A DNA stretch of 39,874 bases from Alphaproteobacteria bacterium (GTDB taxonomy: Bacteria; Pseudomonadota; Alphaproteobacteria; JAOXRX01), in assembly GCA_025800285.1 (NCBI GenBank), contig JAOXRX010000102.1:1-39874 (forward strand), in the 5' to 3' direction. Below the pieces are notes generated by a model. It worked only from the letters and a program-made list of their open reading frames with translations. It searched no databases and was not told the origin of the DNA. Numbering within the stretch: position 1 is the stretch's first letter; every line of letters begins with the position of its first letter. Shown here piece by piece: positions 1 to 6,978 of this stretch. Made by a program: the position numbers and the translations under genes.

Positions 1-440
<440 letters not shown>

Positions 441-535
441 AGTTTGAGTTTTTACTCTATGTATAGAGTTAAATATATTAAAATCGACAAGCTTTTTAAT
501 ATGGGAAAAACATCCAGAATATATAAAAAAACAAA

Positions 536-681
536 ATATGAACTTAAGTAAGTTGGTGGTTATAGAAAGATTGGTACACTAGATCCCATTTCGAACTCAA
601 CAGTGAAACATCTTTTCGCCGATGGTACTTCGTCTTAAGGCGCGGAAGAGTAGGTCGCCGCCAACTTTTTTAAGTTCATAT
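536..681 (+). other. Inverted repeat bracketing 5S rRNA (processing stalk)
   Basis: ATATGAACTTAA (536-547) is perfectly complementary to TTAAGTTCATAT (670-681). It encloses the 5S gene and extends helix I across short unpaired bases. By analogy with precursor 5S rRNA, this double-stranded stalk is probably where an endoribonuclease (RNase E/III type) releases pre-5S. The processing role is inferred. Confidence 0.7.
551..666 (+). rRNA. rrf: 5S ribosomal RNA
   Basis: The ends AGTTGGTGG and CCGCCAACT pair as helix I. Between them are the conserved loop segments around CCCATTTCGAACTC and the 3' domain GGTACTTCGTC...GAAGAGTAGGTCG. Length is about 116 nt, as expected. It follows the 23S gene after about 110 nt, the normal rRNA operon order. 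Confidence 0.95.
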
Positions 682-720
682 ATGTCTCTTATTTGCTTAA
701 TCATAATATAACTCCTTTCA

Positions 721-749
721 AAAACCAGCAGATTACTGCTGGTTTTTTT
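721..749 (+). terminator. Rho-independent terminator of the rRNA operon
   Basis: A perfect stem AAAACCAGCAG/CTGCTGGTTTT with a 4-nt ATTA loop is followed by an unbroken T run. It lies about 55 nt after the 5S gene. Confidence 0.93.
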
Positions 750-760
750 ATATATAATAT

Positions 761-789
761 TTGTAAAAAAGGTTTGTTTGTGATATATT
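761..789 (+). promoter_or_regulatory. Sigma70-type promoter for the small membrane protein gene
   Basis: TTGTAA (761-766), a 17-nt spacer and TATATT (784-789). It is placed directly after the rRNA terminator and about 30 nt before the next start codon. Confidence 0.6.
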
Positions 790-820
790 ATACCTAGTTT
801 TTTAAAAGAAAGGCAAAATA

Positions 821-1309
821 ATGCAAAACAATCTAGATGCTTATAAAGTTATATATAATAAAGAAGTTGAAGATGAAAAAAAACTTTTAAATGATAAAAT
901 AGAAAAGAACTGTCTTAATCTTTTTGCTGCATCTGTAATTGTTAATCTTATAGCTTTAAATTTCATGAAAATATCTTCTCCTGTCGGTCGACCTCTTGCT
1001 ATTCTAGGAAGTAACATACTGTTAGGGAGTATAGCTTTAGCTGCAACTGAAGATAAAGTTAAAGAAAAAATGCTTAATTATAAAACAAGATATAAAAACA
1101 GTATGAGTATGGAAGCTTTTATTTGTAAAACAGAAGATGAAAAATTTGATAAAATAAAGATTAAGAAATTTAAAAAAATATTGACTGTGGGGGATTCTAT
1201 CCTAAAAAGAGAGAAAGATAAAAGAGATTCTGCATTGTATAATGATGTATTTAAAAGGATGAAAGTTTTTTCTAGCATATATGATAATGCTGTTTGTAAA
1301 ATTAGTTAG
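821..1309 (+). CDS. Hypothetical protein with two membrane segments
   Basis: I do not recognise this family. The 162-residue product has a charged N-terminal stretch (residues 1-30). Two hydrophobic segments follow at about 31-51 and 58-76, separated by a short loop with a GRP motif. The tail of about 85 residues is rich in Lys and Glu. This predicts a small inner-membrane hairpin protein with both ends in the cytoplasm. The ATG is preceded by AAAGAAAGG, an acceptable ribosome-binding site, and by a good promoter just after the rRNA operon terminator, so it is probably transcribed alone. No motif suggests an enzyme. Confidence 0.75.
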   Translation: MQNNLDAYKVIYNKEVEDEKKLLNDKIEKNCLNLFAASVIVNLIALNFMKISSPVGRPLAILGSNILLGSIALAATEDKVKEKMLNYKTRYKNSMSMEAFICKTEDEKFDKIKIKKFKKILTVGDSILKREKDKRDSALYNDVFKRMKVFSSIYDNAVCKIS

Positions 1310-1343
1310 TTTTTAATTAAAACTATATTAATGTAAACTAAGC

Positions 1344-1372
1344 TTGATTTATTTATTTTTCTAGAGTATATT
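1344..1372 (+). promoter_or_regulatory. Promoter that would give a leaderless ruvX mRNA
   Basis: TTGATT (1344-1349), a 17-nt spacer and TATATT (1367-1372). The ruvX ATG begins at 1379, only 6 nt after the -10 hexamer, so the expected transcription start falls on or next to the A of the start codon. No Shine-Dalgarno sequence is present. Confidence 0.55.
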
Positions 1373-1378
1373 CCTTAT

Positions 1379-1855
1379 ATGCCAATAATTAATGTTATAG
1401 AAATAAAAAATAATTTAGAGAAAAATCAGACGATATTAGGTATAGATTTGGGTACTAAAAACATAGGTATATCTATATCTGATTCTATGCTGTTTTCTGC
1501 TTCACCTCATACTACAATTAGACATGAAAAGTTTACAAAAACAGCTGAAGAAATTGTAGCTATAGTTAATGAGAAAAATGTCGGGGTTATAGTTTTAGGA
1601 CTTCCTCTTAATATGAATGGAACTGAAGGACCTAAGTGCAAATCAACAAGAGATTTTGCTGATAATTTAATGAAGTTTGATGGTTTTGATAAAGAGCCGA
1701 TAATTGTTTTCCAGGATGAGAGAATGTCAACTTGTGCCGTTGAAAGAGTGATGATACAAGGAGATCTTTCTAGGAAAAGAAGAAAGCAGGTTATAGACAA
1801 GTCAGCATCTGCTTTTATACTTCAAGGTGTTTTAGATAGGTTAAGAAACATCTAG
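1379..1855 (+). CDS. ruvX: RuvX/YqgF family RNase H-fold nuclease
   Basis: This 158-residue protein has the normal length and motifs of the YqgF family. ILGIDLGTKNIG (about residues 19-30) carries the first catalytic Asp (D23). GLPLNMNGTEGP follows, then QDERMST with the second acidic motif, and a C-terminal DKSASAFILQ segment with the last acidic residue. The family is known as the nuclease that matures the 5' end of pre-16S rRNA and has also been described as a Holliday junction resolvase. The location just downstream of an rRNA operon fits a ribosome role, but that is only suggestive. The start has no visible ribosome-binding site and lies at the predicted transcription start. About 18 residues precede the first beta strand, so an internal start is possible, but no better ATG exists. 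Confidence 0.95.
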   Translation: MPIINVIEIKNNLEKNQTILGIDLGTKNIGISISDSMLFSASPHTTIRHEKFTKTAEEIVAIVNEKNVGVIVLGLPLNMNGTEGPKCKSTRDFADNLMKFDGFDKEPIIVFQDERMSTCAVERVMIQGDLSRKRRKQVIDKSASAFILQGVLDRLRNI

Positions 1856-1918
1856 ATAGCCTTTTTATCTCTGCAATATATTGTAGTCGCTTATCCTTGT
1901 TTTTTAAAGAAATAACTT

Positions 1919-1964
1919 TTGCTTTTTTATTTAATTTATGATATAAAGCTATAAATTAAATAAA
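1919..1964 (+). promoter_or_regulatory. efp promoter with a palindrome straddling the -10
   Basis: TTGCTT (1919-1924), a 17-nt spacer and TATAAA (1942-1947) form the promoter. A perfect 14-bp inverted repeat (1926-1939 and 1951-1964, 11-nt centre) encloses the -10 element. It could be an operator or a transcript hairpin at the 5' end. The AT-rich background makes chance palindromes more likely. Confidence 0.55.
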
Positions 1965-1984
1965 TAATAAAGGAGCAGAGCAAA

Positions 1985-2554
1985 ATGGCAAAACAAATAG
2001 CATCATCATTAAAAGCAGGTAATGTAATTGAGCATAATGGTAAACTTTGGGTAATTTTAAAAACTCATTCAGTTCATCCTGGTAAGGGTAATTCGGTTAC
2101 TCAAATGGAGATTCGTGATTTAGAATCAGGAAATAAGTCTAATGAAAGATTCAGAACTACAGAAAATGTTGAAAGAGTAAGGCTTGATGAAAAAGATTAT
2201 CAATACTTATATGAAGATTCAGGGATGTATGTTCTTATGGATGAAGAAACATATGAGCAAATAAATGTTGAGGCTGAAAAAATTGGAGAGCATAATATCG
2301 CATTCTTACAAGATGGTATGATTTTAAAAGTATCTTCTTATGAAGGTAAAGTTATTTCTGTAGAGCTTCCTACTAAAGTTGTTTGTGAAGTTGTAGAAGC
2401 AGATGCTGTAGTTAAAGGGCAAACTGCATCATCATCATATAAACCAGCTGTTCTTGATAACGGAGTTAATGTTTTAGTTCCTCCACACATCACTGCAGGA
2501 ACAAAGATTGTGGTGAAGACTGAAGATGCTTCTTATGTTGAAAAAGCAAAATAA
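1985..2554 (+). CDS. efp: Translation elongation factor P
   Basis: EF-P rescues ribosomes stalled on consecutive prolines by binding between the P and E sites. The 189-residue length and three-domain layout (KOW-like N domain, then two OB domains) are normal. The tip loop contains HPGKGNSV with Lys at position 34, the residue that is beta-lysylated in many bacteria. The modification enzymes are not in this window. The C-terminal domain retains the expected pattern around VPPHITAGTKIVVKTED. AAAGGAGCAG is a clear ribosome-binding site. The gene has its own promoter and a terminator about 230 nt downstream, so it looks monocistronic. The neighbouring SuhB-family gene is a recurrent alphaproteobacterial partner. 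Confidence 0.98.
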   Translation: MAKQIASSLKAGNVIEHNGKLWVILKTHSVHPGKGNSVTQMEIRDLESGNKSNERFRTTENVERVRLDEKDYQYLYEDSGMYVLMDEETYEQINVEAEKIGEHNIAFLQDGMILKVSSYEGKVISVELPTKVVCEVVEADAVVKGQTASSSYKPAVLDNGVNVLVPPHITAGTKIVVKTEDASYVEKAK

Positions 2555-2657
2555 TTTATTTTTATGGACTTTATATAATCGATTTTTCGCTTAAGTACTA
2601 TGTTGTACTAGTCACTCGAAATCAATTTATCTAAAGCCACATAAAAATAAATTATTT
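2549..2657. repeat. Long palindromic element, copy 1
   Basis: An 18-bp perfect inverted repeat (2549-2566 and 2640-2657) starts inside the efp stop region and encloses copy 1 (2568-2636) of a ~70-bp sequence that recurs 100 bp downstream. The inner sequence is itself a long imperfect hairpin (about 2577-2585 with 2119-2127 offset arms inside 2119-2128 of the same repeat are not needed: the visible arms are 2581-2585 and 2619-2623). At its centre is AAGTACTANNNTGTACTA. No coding potential is visible. Confidence 0.75.
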
Positions 2658-2666
2658 ATCAATATA

Positions 2667-2736
2667 ACTTTTATATAATCGATTTCTCGCTTAAGTACTA
2701 TATTGTACTATTCACTAGAAATCAATTTATCTAAAG
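2667..2736. repeat. Palindromic element, copy 2
   Basis: This is a direct repeat of 2568-2636 at about 90% identity. Its arms GATTTCT and AGAAATC pair perfectly, where copy 1 has a weaker match. The centre again carries AAGTACTANNNTGTACTA. Together with copy 1 and the terminator it fills the 336-nt gap between efp and the next gene. Nothing else is seen there. Confidence 0.75.
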
Positions 2737-2751
2737 ACTGAGACATAAATA

Positions 2752-2789
2752 AAAAAATGGGTTATCAATAATGATAGCCCGTTTTTTTT
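2752..2789 (+). terminator. Rho-independent terminator after efp
   Basis: The stem GGGTTATCA/TGATAGCCC (one G-T wobble) has a short ATAA-type loop, an A-rich lead-in and an eight-T tail. Confidence 0.9.
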
Positions 2790-2890
2790 ATTAAAACTTG
2801 AACAAGATTAAATAAAAAGCTTTTCTTTTTCGCTTTTTCATAGTATATATATACCCATATATAAAATCGTCAATACTTAAGGAGAAATAA

Positions 2891-3664
2891 ATGGCACATT
2901 CACCACTTTTAAATGTTATGAAAACATCTGTACAAAAAGCTGGAAGAGCAATCGCTAGAGATTTTGGAGAGATAGAAAATCAAAAAATAGCATCAGTTAG
3001 CTTTTTAGAGAACGCAAAGCTTAATGCTGAAAAAGTTTTAGTTGCTGAATTGGAAAAATCAAGAGAGAACTTTGGTTATGTATCATCTACAGATAAAAAA
3101 GATGGTAAAGCTGAAGAGAGATGGTTGATAAATATAATTGGTGGAGAAGATAATTTTGCAAGAGGAATTCCTCATTGGTCTATATCTTTAGCTCTTGAAG
3201 ATGCAACAGGTGTTGTTGCTGGTGTTGTTTATGATGTTATTAGAAATGAGCTTTATTATGCTCAAAAAGGATACGGTGCTTTTGTAAATAACAGAAGACT
3301 TAAGGTTGGAGATGTAAAAGAATTTAATGATATTATAGTTCTTTCTTCTTATAATGCAAAAAGTTGTGGTGCTCCAAAAACAAGAATCGCTCAAGGGATG
3401 GCTCTTTATAACAAATGTGTTAAAGCTATAAGAAATATGGGTGATGTTGCTCTTGATATAGTGTACTTAGCTGATGGAAAAGGTGAGCTGACTTTTTCTA
3501 ATACAACACAAGCTTATGAGGTTGCTGCAGCTGGTATAATCGCAAAAGAAGCTGGTTTATTTGTTAGTACTTTAAAAGGAGAAAAAGACTTTATCTATGA
3601 AGGTAGCATTTTAGTTGCTCCAGCTAGTTTGCATATGAAGTCTCTTAAATTACTTAATGTGTAA
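2891..3664 (+). CDS. Inositol monophosphatase (SuhB) family protein, catalytic residues lost
   Basis: The 257-residue protein has the length and fold markers of the SuhB/inositol monophosphatase family. The clearest is WLINIIGGEDNFARGIPHWS (78-97), which aligns with the family's W-x-x-D-P-x-D-G-T-x-N-F-x-x-G-I-P. The two metal-binding Asp are replaced by Asn81 and Gly84. The upstream GEE/EE glutamate motif is absent (VSSTDKKDG around 64-72). The distal W-D-x-A-A-G motif reads YEVAAA (209-214), so that Asp is Glu. All four usual metal ligands are therefore changed, and phosphatase activity is unlikely. E. coli SuhB has a catalysis-independent role in rRNA antitermination and ribosome maturation, so a structural role is plausible here but unproven. 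AAGGAG precedes the ATG by 6 nt. Confidence 0.85.
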   Translation: MAHSPLLNVMKTSVQKAGRAIARDFGEIENQKIASVSFLENAKLNAEKVLVAELEKSRENFGYVSSTDKKDGKAEERWLINIIGGEDNFARGIPHWSISLALEDATGVVAGVVYDVIRNELYYAQKGYGAFVNNRRLKVGDVKEFNDIIVLSSYNAKSCGAPKTRIAQGMALYNKCVKAIRNMGDVALDIVYLADGKGELTFSNTTQAYEVAAAGIIAKEAGLFVSTLKGEKDFIYEGSILVAPASLHMKSLKLLNV

Positions 3665-3731
3665 TTTTTTGCTTGCTAAATAATCATTTTTTTTTTAAAC
3701 TATAGAAAATTCTTAAAGGAAAGAGAAGAGT

Positions 3732-4370
3732 ATGTTAAAGGTTTTATCCATATCTACATTATTAGTTTTAATTTCTACAGGTTTATCTCAAGCGGGATAT
3801 GTTGTTGGTAGAGATAGAATTGTTGCAGTTGAAGAAAATATGCAAGCTCCATCTTATAAAGAAGAAAAAGTTGTTGTTATTAGTAAACCAAGAATAGAAG
3901 GAGCGATAAAGCTTATATCTATGGAAGACTTTCTTGCTTTAAGTGAGGCTAAAGAAAAAGTTGTAGAATTAAAAGAGCAAGAAGAAGTTAAAAAAGAGCT
4001 TGTTAAAGCAGAAGAAGCTTTTGTTGAAGAAAAAGTTGAAGTAAAGCCTGCGACTAAAGAAGAGAATATTGCTAAAACAGTTATGCCTTCAGAAGTCTAT
4101 ATATCTTATGAAACTAATAAAACTACATTGTTAAATGAAGATGCTAAAAAGTCTCTTTCAGAAGTTGCAAGAGAAGCTGGAGATAAAACTATTAAAATAG
4201 TTACTTATGCTTCTGGAAATTCTGCAATGTCTAGAAGAGTTTCTTTATTAAGAGCATCTATTATAAAAAATAATTTAAAATCATTGGGTTTAAAAGATTC
4301 TAATTTAGAGGTTCAATCATTGGGAAATGAAATTAATATAGATCAAGCAAAGGTGTTTATAAAAGAATAA
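3732..4370 (+). CDS. Periplasmic protein with OmpA-like C-terminal domain
   Basis: A signal peptide is visible at residues 1-21, with likely cleavage after SQA. A flexible Lys/Glu/Val-rich linker follows to about residue 115. The C-terminal domain (about 118-212) matches the OmpA/Pal/MotB fold: a beta strand IKIVTYAS, then RRVSLLRASIIKNNLKSLGL, the family's LS..RA.....L...G helix. The usual peptidoglycan-binding Asp is not conserved (Ser/Gly there), while the Arg of the RA motif is kept. The stop codon overlaps the next start (TAATG), so it is translationally coupled to a MotA-like channel. It is probably the periplasmic part of a proton-channel-driven envelope complex. Function within that complex is inferred from context. 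Confidence 0.7.
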   Translation: MLKVLSISTLLVLISTGLSQAGYVVGRDRIVAVEENMQAPSYKEEKVVVISKPRIEGAIKLISMEDFLALSEAKEKVVELKEQEEVKKELVKAEEAFVEEKVEVKPATKEENIAKTVMPSEVYISYETNKTTLLNEDAKKSLSEVAREAGDKTIKIVTYASGNSAMSRRVSLLRASIIKNNLKSLGLKDSNLEVQSLGNEINIDQAKVFIKE

Positions 4371-5068
4371 TGAGAATATATGTTTACATTTTAAAAATCC
4401 TTCTATCAATTGTTTTAGCAGTTGTTGGAGGATTTTTTGCTTATGAGTATGTAATAGACTCTTTATATGAAGTTAAAGAGTTGAGTATCATTGTTGTTTC
4501 TGTTTTTGTAGTGGGTCTAATATTTTCTCTTATAAGAATAAAGATGATTAGCTCAAAGTTTAATTGGGTAGATTCTTATAGAAAACAAACTAAAGTATCT
4601 GCGGCATCAGCTGGAAAAGTTCCGTCAGTTTTTAGAAATGTTTATAAAAAATGTAATATGAATGATAAAGATAAGCTTCAAATAGAAGAGTATTATAATG
4701 CGGTTAAATCTTTAGATGTGTCGTTTTCTAGTCATAAAGATGCTGGGATGTTTTTTGTTAAGATATGTTTTTTGACAGGTTTCTTAGGAGCTTTTGTCTG
4801 TATTATAACATCTTTGGGTGATATATCTGAGATGTTTTCAAATATGAATCTAAATGTTGGAGATAGTGTGTCAACTTTATCTGAATTGCAGAGTGGTATA
4901 GCTGGTCCTTTAGCAAAATTAAAGACGGCTTTTTCACTATCATTTACTGGAATATATTTGTCTTGCTTGCTTTCATATATAGATAGACAGGCATTCTCTT
5001 TAGAGAATAAGTTTTTAGTTTATGCAGAAAATTGGTTGCTGTCATGCGTGAATTTGAAAAGCAAGTAA
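4370..5068 (+). CDS. MotA/TolQ/ExbB-like proton channel family protein
   Basis: The 232-residue protein has four hydrophobic segments (about 7-28, 38-58, 122-145 and 185-207). There is a cytoplasmic loop between TM2 and TM3, the MotA/ExbB layout. The TM3 region reads FLTGFLGAFVCIITSLGDI, and the segment before TM4 reads GIAGPLAKLKTAFSLSFTGI. Both resemble the pore helices of this superfamily. In MotA, TolQ and ExbB these helices form a pentamer around a partner that carries the proton-accepting Asp. That partner is probably encoded by the overlapping downstream gene. No flagellar genes are present, so a flagellar stator role is not supported. Confidence 0.7.
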   Translation: MRIYVYILKILLSIVLAVVGGFFAYEYVIDSLYEVKELSIIVVSVFVVGLIFSLIRIKMISSKFNWVDSYRKQTKVSAASAGKVPSVFRNVYKKCNMNDKDKLQIEEYYNAVKSLDVSFSSHKDAGMFFVKICFLTGFLGAFVCIITSLGDISEMFSNMNLNVGDSVSTLSELQSGIAGPLAKLKTAFSLSFTGIYLSCLLSYIDRQAFSLENKFLVYAENWLLSCVNLKSK

Positions 5069-5769
5069 AAAGATTTACATATAGTAATTATACAGATTTT
5101 AATAAGGTTTTTTCTTTATTAATGTTTTCCTGTATTTCTTTTATGGTTGTTGTATTTTCTTTGTTTTTATTAATAAATGTTTTTGTAAAACAGTCTCTAA
5201 CAGACAATAATACAGAAATATCAAGACTCCTTGGAGTAAAAGCTAAGCAAGAAAAAATAATATCTAATAAGAGCAAAGAGTTAAGTAAAGTCTCAAAAAG
5301 CTTAAAGTTAACAGAAAAAGATTTAAAAGATAGGATAAAAACCAATAAGTTTTTGAACTATAACTTAAAGAATGAAAAAGATAAAACTGCTAAATTAAAG
5401 AATAATGTTAGTAGTTTAGAAAAGTTGAAAACAGAAAAAGAGCAAGCTTTGATAAGTGCAGAAAGTTCTAATAAAGATTTGTTTTCTAACCTCGAGATAG
5501 GAAAAGAGGAAATAAATCTTCTTAAAGAGGATTTGGTTCAAAAGAATAAGGATATAGATTTATTAAAAGAAAAACTGGCAGAGCAAATAAGCAAAACAGA
5601 AGACTTACAAAATGATTATGATGTTTTAAAAAATAACAATGTCAGTAAGTTAGACTATATAGAAGAATTAGAAAGCAAAACAGAAGATTTAAAGTCTCAA
5701 ATAGAAAGCTTAAAAAATAAACTTTTAAATAAAAAACCCTTGAATAAAACCGAAAATGACCTTATATAA
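5044..5769 (+). CDS. MotB-like single-pass coiled-coil protein
   Basis: I choose the ATG at 5044, since the longer reading needs a TTG start inside the upstream gene. Even so it overlaps the MotA-like gene by 25 nt. The product has about 241 residues: a short basic N terminus, then YTDFNKVFSLLMF leading into one membrane helix (about 22-46), then a coiled coil of about 180 residues rich in Lys, Glu, Leu and Asn. The Y-T-D-F at the membrane entry resembles the Y-A-D-F of MotB, whose Asp binds the proton. Unlike MotB, there is no OmpA domain; a separate gene two positions upstream encodes one. The assignment rests on topology, the Asp motif and gene coupling. Confidence 0.6.
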   Translation: MREFEKQVKRFTYSNYTDFNKVFSLLMFSCISFMVVVFSLFLLINVFVKQSLTDNNTEISRLLGVKAKQEKIISNKSKELSKVSKSLKLTEKDLKDRIKTNKFLNYNLKNEKDKTAKLKNNVSSLEKLKTEKEQALISAESSNKDLFSNLEIGKEEINLLKEDLVQKNKDIDLLKEKLAEQISKTEDLQNDYDVLKNNNVSKLDYIEELESKTEDLKSQIESLKNKLLNKKPLNKTENDLI

Positions 5770-5803
5770 TAATAAAAAGTATAAATAAAAGGTGAGTTTT
5801 TAA

Positions 5804-6940
5804 ATGGCAAAAGAAGATTATTATGATTTATTAGGAGTTCAAAAAGGAGCTTCAGCTGCAGAGATAAAAAAAGCATATAGAAAAAAAGCAATGCAGCATC
5901 ATCCTGATAAAAATCAGGGTAATAAAGAATCAGAGACTAAATTTAAGAAGATAAATGAAGCTTATGATATTCTAAAAGATCCTCAAAAGAAAGCAGCTTA
6001 TGATCAGTTCGGTCATTCTGCATTCCAAAATGGAACTGGTGCATCTGCTGGAGCAGGTGGTTTTGGCGGTTTCGGCGGAATGGGCGGAGGAGATTTTTCA
6101 GGCTTTGGAGATATTTTCGGAGATATATTTAGTGATATGATGGGCGGAGGAAGAGGCGCTCGTCAAGAACAAAAGTCTCGAGGATCTGATTTAAGATATG
6201 ATGTTGATCTTACACTTGAAGAAGCTTATGAAGGTTTGAAAAAAGATATAGATATTTATTCTTTTGTTGAGTGCGATAGATGTTCTGGAAGTGGAGCAGA
6301 AAAAGACTCAAAAGTAGAAACATGTAGCACTTGTCATGGTAGAGGAACTGTTCAAATGAGACAGGGTTTCTTTTCTGTTCAGCAACCATGTCCTCACTGT
6401 CATGGTAAGGGAACAATTATAACAAATCCATGTAAGAAGTGTCATGGTGATGGTAGGGTAAAAAAACATAGAAGTCTTTCTGTTTCAATTCCTGCAGGTG
6501 TTGGGCACGGAACAAAGATAAGACTTTCTGGAGAAGGTGAAGCTGGTAAGAATAAGGGTGTATCGGGCGATTTATATATTTTTATTAACATGCTAAAGCA
6601 TAATGTGTTTGAAAGAGATGGATTAGATCTTCATTGTAAAGTTCCTATTAAATTTACAAAAGCTATTTTAGGAGGAGGTGTTGATATTCCTCTTATTAAT
6701 GGAAAAACTGTTGAACTAAAAGTTCCTGAAGGTACTCAGAGTGGACAAGTGTTTAGACTTAAAGGATATGGTATGCCTCGTATGAGATCTTCAGTTTATG
6801 GTAACTTATATGTTGAGCTATCTGTAGAAACTCCGGTAAAATTGAATAAGAAACAAAAAGATTTAATAAAAGAGTTTGAAAAGATTTCTGAGAAAAACAG
6901 TCCTTTAAGTAGTGCTTTCTTTAAAAAAAATAAAAAGTAG
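5804..6940 (+). CDS. dnaJ: Co-chaperone DnaJ
   Basis: DnaJ delivers unfolded proteins to DnaK and stimulates its ATPase. The 378-residue protein is complete. The J domain (about 1-70) has the HPD motif in HHPDKNQG. A Gly/Phe-rich linker follows (about 75-125). The zinc-finger domain has four CxxCxGxG-type repeats starting CDRCSGSG, CSTCHGRG, CPHCHGKG and CKKCHGDG. Two beta-rich substrate-binding domains and a C-terminal dimerisation segment complete it. AAAGGTGAG precedes the ATG. dnaK and grpE, common partners, are not in the window. The upstream neighbour is the coiled-coil gene, 34 nt away, so read-through is possible. Confidence 0.98.
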   Translation: MAKEDYYDLLGVQKGASAAEIKKAYRKKAMQHHPDKNQGNKESETKFKKINEAYDILKDPQKKAAYDQFGHSAFQNGTGASAGAGGFGGFGGMGGGDFSGFGDIFGDIFSDMMGGGRGARQEQKSRGSDLRYDVDLTLEEAYEGLKKDIDIYSFVECDRCSGSGAEKDSKVETCSTCHGRGTVQMRQGFFSVQQPCPHCHGKGTIITNPCKKCHGDGRVKKHRSLSVSIPAGVGHGTKIRLSGEGEAGKNKGVSGDLYIFINMLKHNVFERDGLDLHCKVPIKFTKAILGGGVDIPLINGKTVELKVPEGTQSGQVFRLKGYGMPRMRSSVYGNLYVELSVETPVKLNKKQKDLIKEFEKISEKNSPLSSAFFKKNKK

Positions 6941-6978
6941 TTTTAAATTTATTTTTTTTGTGCTAAAGTTTTTTAACT

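Noticed and set aside
5032-5043. TTG start for the coiled-coil protein
   Set aside because: The ATG 12 nt later is closer to the family pattern, gives a smaller overlap and does not require a rare start.
4370-5769. Flagellar stator MotA/MotB
   Set aside because: There is no OmpA domain on the MotB-like protein and no flagellar gene in the window. Only a superfamily-level relation is supported.
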